From positions 20,714-84,713 of the forward strand of contig WRFH01000006.1 of assembly GCA_009778915.1 (NCBI GenBank): 64,000 bases of DNA, in the 5' to 3' direction. Numbering within the stretch: position 1 is the stretch's first letter; every line of letters starts with the position of its first letter. The stretch is from Elusimicrobiota bacterium. GTDB taxonomy: Bacteria > Elusimicrobiota > Elusimicrobia > Elusimicrobiales > Elusimicrobiaceae. Under the pieces are notes generated by a model. That model made no database searches. It saw nothing but the letters and a program-made list of their open reading frames with translations, and was not told where the DNA came from. Positions 62,801 to 64,000 of the stretch are shown in pieces. The position numbers and the translations under genes are program-made.

Positions 62801-64000
62801 TCTTTGCGTAATATGCAAATTGTTAACGACGTTCCATATATTAACACGCAACAGATTTCTGTAATATGCGTTCGGCCGGTTGAAAAAAGACTTCATCAAA
62901 AAATCTGTAAAGTTATGATACGCACCGCGTATTTTATAACCTGCCATCCTGTCGTCATATACAACGGCATAACGCCCGTCCGCATAAGGCTTAACCATTG
63001 CTATTGACTGCTGCAAAAGCACGTTTAAATCGTTCCGGCCGGCCGCATTCATAGCCTCGGCTTTACCGCGTATTGACATCTCGTCTTCTTTGTTAAAAAT
63101 ACTGCTTAAAAATTCTTTTTCCGCAGAAATATTTGTCTTGGAAGCTCCCGCTATCTTATGCCACAGGCTCCAAAAATCAGCGACCTCTTTTCTGTCTTCC
63201 GCGCGCTTTTTCAGCAAATCATATACTTTCAGATTATTATTGTCTTGTCCTGCAGTCTCTTTGGCGGCAGCCTCATGAGAGACCTGTGTTTTCAACGTAT
63301 ATTTTTCAAGAGCCGCGGCGGAATATGTAAGTTCCGCGGCTAGTTCAATTACATCTTGCAAATTATTATGTTCGCCTTTTAAATATGCAAGTTTTGTTTC
63401 AAGAAATTCCTCTCTCTTCTTGAAATAATTAAGATAAATTCCATAATATACTACGCGCTCCAGCGCATCATTAACTTTATCCTGCGCGGCAAGAACTTCC
63501 TGGCTGCTTATATCAGACTTTTCCAGAGCGTTCTTATAGTCTTGTTCTGATATTTTGCCGGAGTCTAAATCTTTTTTAGCATCCTCAAGGAAGTCTTTAA
63601 CTTTTCTATCAGATTCTTTTTTCCGCTCAAAATCTCCTTTTCTTTCCTGGGCAAGCCCCTTGTTGTTGTCAATTGCCACGACAAGAACAGATAATTCACT
63701 TTTTACGTCCATTAAATCTTCGGTGAGTTCTTTAATTGTGTTTCTAGCGGCTTTTGAATTTTTGTCTGTAAAAGTAACAATAATTTTATCAACATTCGTG
63801 TTTTGTTTTATCTTCGGATTAGAGTTAGTTAAAGTGTTTAATAATTTCCCTAAAGGTATTAAGGTAAACGCGGCGATTTTTCCTGTCCATTTTTCTTGTG
63901 CTATTCTCTGGCTCTCTTCTTCCTTCTGCTGGTTCTCTATTATCTTATTTGCTTCTTCCTGCGTCGGGAACGCCAGCTCTTTTGTTATTACCGGTCTTTG
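59873..64000 (-). CDS. C-terminal part of a giant membrane protein (N-terminus beyond the window)
   Basis: The frame is open from the right window edge (96 codons before the first Met at 63712) to the stop at 59873, giving at least 1375 residues. Near the edge 'RPVITKELAFPTQEEANKII' matches 'RPVIAKQLTFPTAEEAKEKM' of the 1756-codon ORF, so the two are relatives. The next 700 residues are helical and charged, with coiled-coil tendencies, then a small beta-rich segment ('DSIIINGREIILKTATGIE'). The last 560 residues have about ten or more hydrophobic segments, such as 'AGFLIFATMALASVGLGLGS' and 'GPLASFIFTMVPAIVARKVA'; the layout suggests a transporter-like or MFS-like domain, but no signature is diagnostic. 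The true start lies outside the window. Confidence 0.8.
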   Translation of the reverse strand, partial: QRPVITKELAFPTQEEANKIIENQQKEEESQRIAQEKWTGKIAAFTLIPLGKLLNTLTNSNPKIKQNTNVDKIIVTFTDKNSKAARNTIKELTEDLMDVKSELSVLVVAIDNNKGLAQERKGDFERKKESDRKVKDFLEDAKKDLDSGKISEQDYKNALEKSDISSQEVLAAQDKVNDALERVVYYGIYLNYFKKREEFLETKLAYLKGEHNNLQDVIELAAELTYSAAALEKYTLKTQVSHEAAAKETAGQDNNNLKVYDLLKKRAEDRKEVADFWSLWHKIAGASKTNISAEKEFLSSIFNKEDEMSIRGKAEAMNAAGRNDLNVLLQQSIAMVKPYADGRYAVVYDDRMAGYKIRGAYHNFTDFLMKSFFNRPNAYYRNLLRVNIWNVVNNLHITQRAKNLIINNAPEFILQEGYKPEVAMDEVSGLEFPTAYDSKSDGSLQSLTDEAKNNSYARAVEQYKLDKRQSFKKGIVGTIIDKITGRQARADNLAFTKILNEKIFDYVNRLDIGRAEKQSILKSIMDGTRGFIFKAPYVKVDGDVKKLSGGYHNRGTYEQMEKKKLTIQDSSGKESELTSVTFMTDPRLKVKSENLFWVWVKDKYILHKKIGGRLDALVGWYMEIKAQDLAKLALEALGIQKEFFIVKLVDIRSYNRINTIKNRTGDISTDDSSESDISVPDEKRYPVFVRTTAGDIETKIKVAADSSFEMKTGDSIIINGREIILKTATGIEAVLNSAQFRLPKNKLEDFISLIKEINGAVDKLNLIVYVRLNKDKLAGLNWASMTSLSSAVRNLIGVFKDTMHLDQASAQFFPVLAYLPNLFSSFLQKMAQDLGDDKVLKAGSWVTLSALIGMDALSGFNLINSNAGFLIFATMALASVGLGLGSAMQQQTSKNLLSRHSITDEHLSANNAQWQLFKQYGSMLVALPYSFLKLILTGTHVVTKYSKDSMIFHGHNVTFFNVTYPILTAVVLWSLYKIYYAGYNKETDQNKKEKDSVPAYVFKAVASALKSNFNKLTNALRGDKENAQSAKISGRESANPAGADKLSNAQRKEELKRLGLYGKLIKSVATTAFTVAGEQAMDAIFLLLATGFITTQWGGDSGYGPLASFIFTMVPAIVARKVANNFIKKKSISDDEILALSGPLGAAGILGFLMTYPIYPLYGSAFVFIATLGLSNYQGQAMGVIEKTIYNLVNKEINRVKSGDEIESNMTEFYKDKNTDAKKLFSSYIAALFNKQMFFAGILTFMSAIVGVILFNRGLASSGYGTREVLETVAKVSHEAAQAKYNLDFTSQYWAGFVALALVAIPIFWQLPYLVQTFKNIREIRGYKGPLSQEFGVSRNEINAVRRTNLPAKDGEKWLGEDQKPQPETEPVLAY

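Overview
The window is a dense bacterial chromosome segment of moderate GC with Shine-Dalgarno starts, short intergenic gaps and intrinsic terminators. Core genes are gmk-rpoZ, a priA-like gene, yceD-rpmF-plsX-fabG-acpP-rnc, rpsB-tsf, nadE, a CCA-type nucleotidyltransferase and a membrane pyrophosphatase. The mix of these with very long multidomain ORFs and many exported repeat proteins makes me think of Elusimicrobiota. That assignment is an inference; there is no rRNA here to settle it.

Layout. 1-14155: mostly exported or envelope-associated products (Sel1 repeats, papain-like protease, EreA/ChaN-like protein, large ankyrin protein, VanX-type dipeptidase) around a K+-independent type H+-pyrophosphatase. 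14191-17734: gmk, rpoZ, family 4 uracil-DNA glycosylase, and a priA-like gene whose helicase motifs are badly degraded. 17773-40248 (minus strand): the most unusual region, a 5705-codon ORF preceded in the same reading frame, with only one TGA between them, by a 1756-codon ORF with a signal peptide. 40371-48740 (minus): ankyrin, ORF6N, RNase III, fatty-acid/phospholipid genes, L32, YceD, a subtilase, a CDF metal transporter and NAD synthetase. 48865-49263: a DUF4160 gene. 49374-51213: tsf and rpsB with an attenuator-like leader. 51420-52760: a cluster of large inverted-repeat elements around a surface-repeat protein. 52808-55837: three membrane proteins of unknown function. 55974-59813: HEAGH membrane protein, tRNA nucleotidyltransferase, CpXC protein, organophosphate antiporter. 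59873-64000: the C-terminal 1375 codons of another very large protein, cut by the window edge.

The giant locus. The 5705-codon product contains three receiver-like domains, a HAD phosphatase domain, five chymotrypsin-fold protease domains that all carry Cys rather than Ser at the nucleophile position (GxCG, as in viral 3C-like proteases), 22 copies of a 55-65 residue repeat in three blocks that keep the same internal order, an HExxH metallopeptidase-like domain, and several linker motifs recurring before the proteases and repeat blocks. This looks like a self-processing polyprotein, but that is a hypothesis. The 1756-codon ORF and the right-edge protein share a motif (RPVI-K-L-FPT-EEA) and so appear to belong to one family of giant proteins.

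Other structure: a 15-base motif recurs 34-50 bases upstream of three minus-strand genes for exported proteins, and a family of ~210-bp inverted-repeat elements occurs in intergenic spaces, with an internal hairpin that differs in sequence but keeps its pairing between copies.
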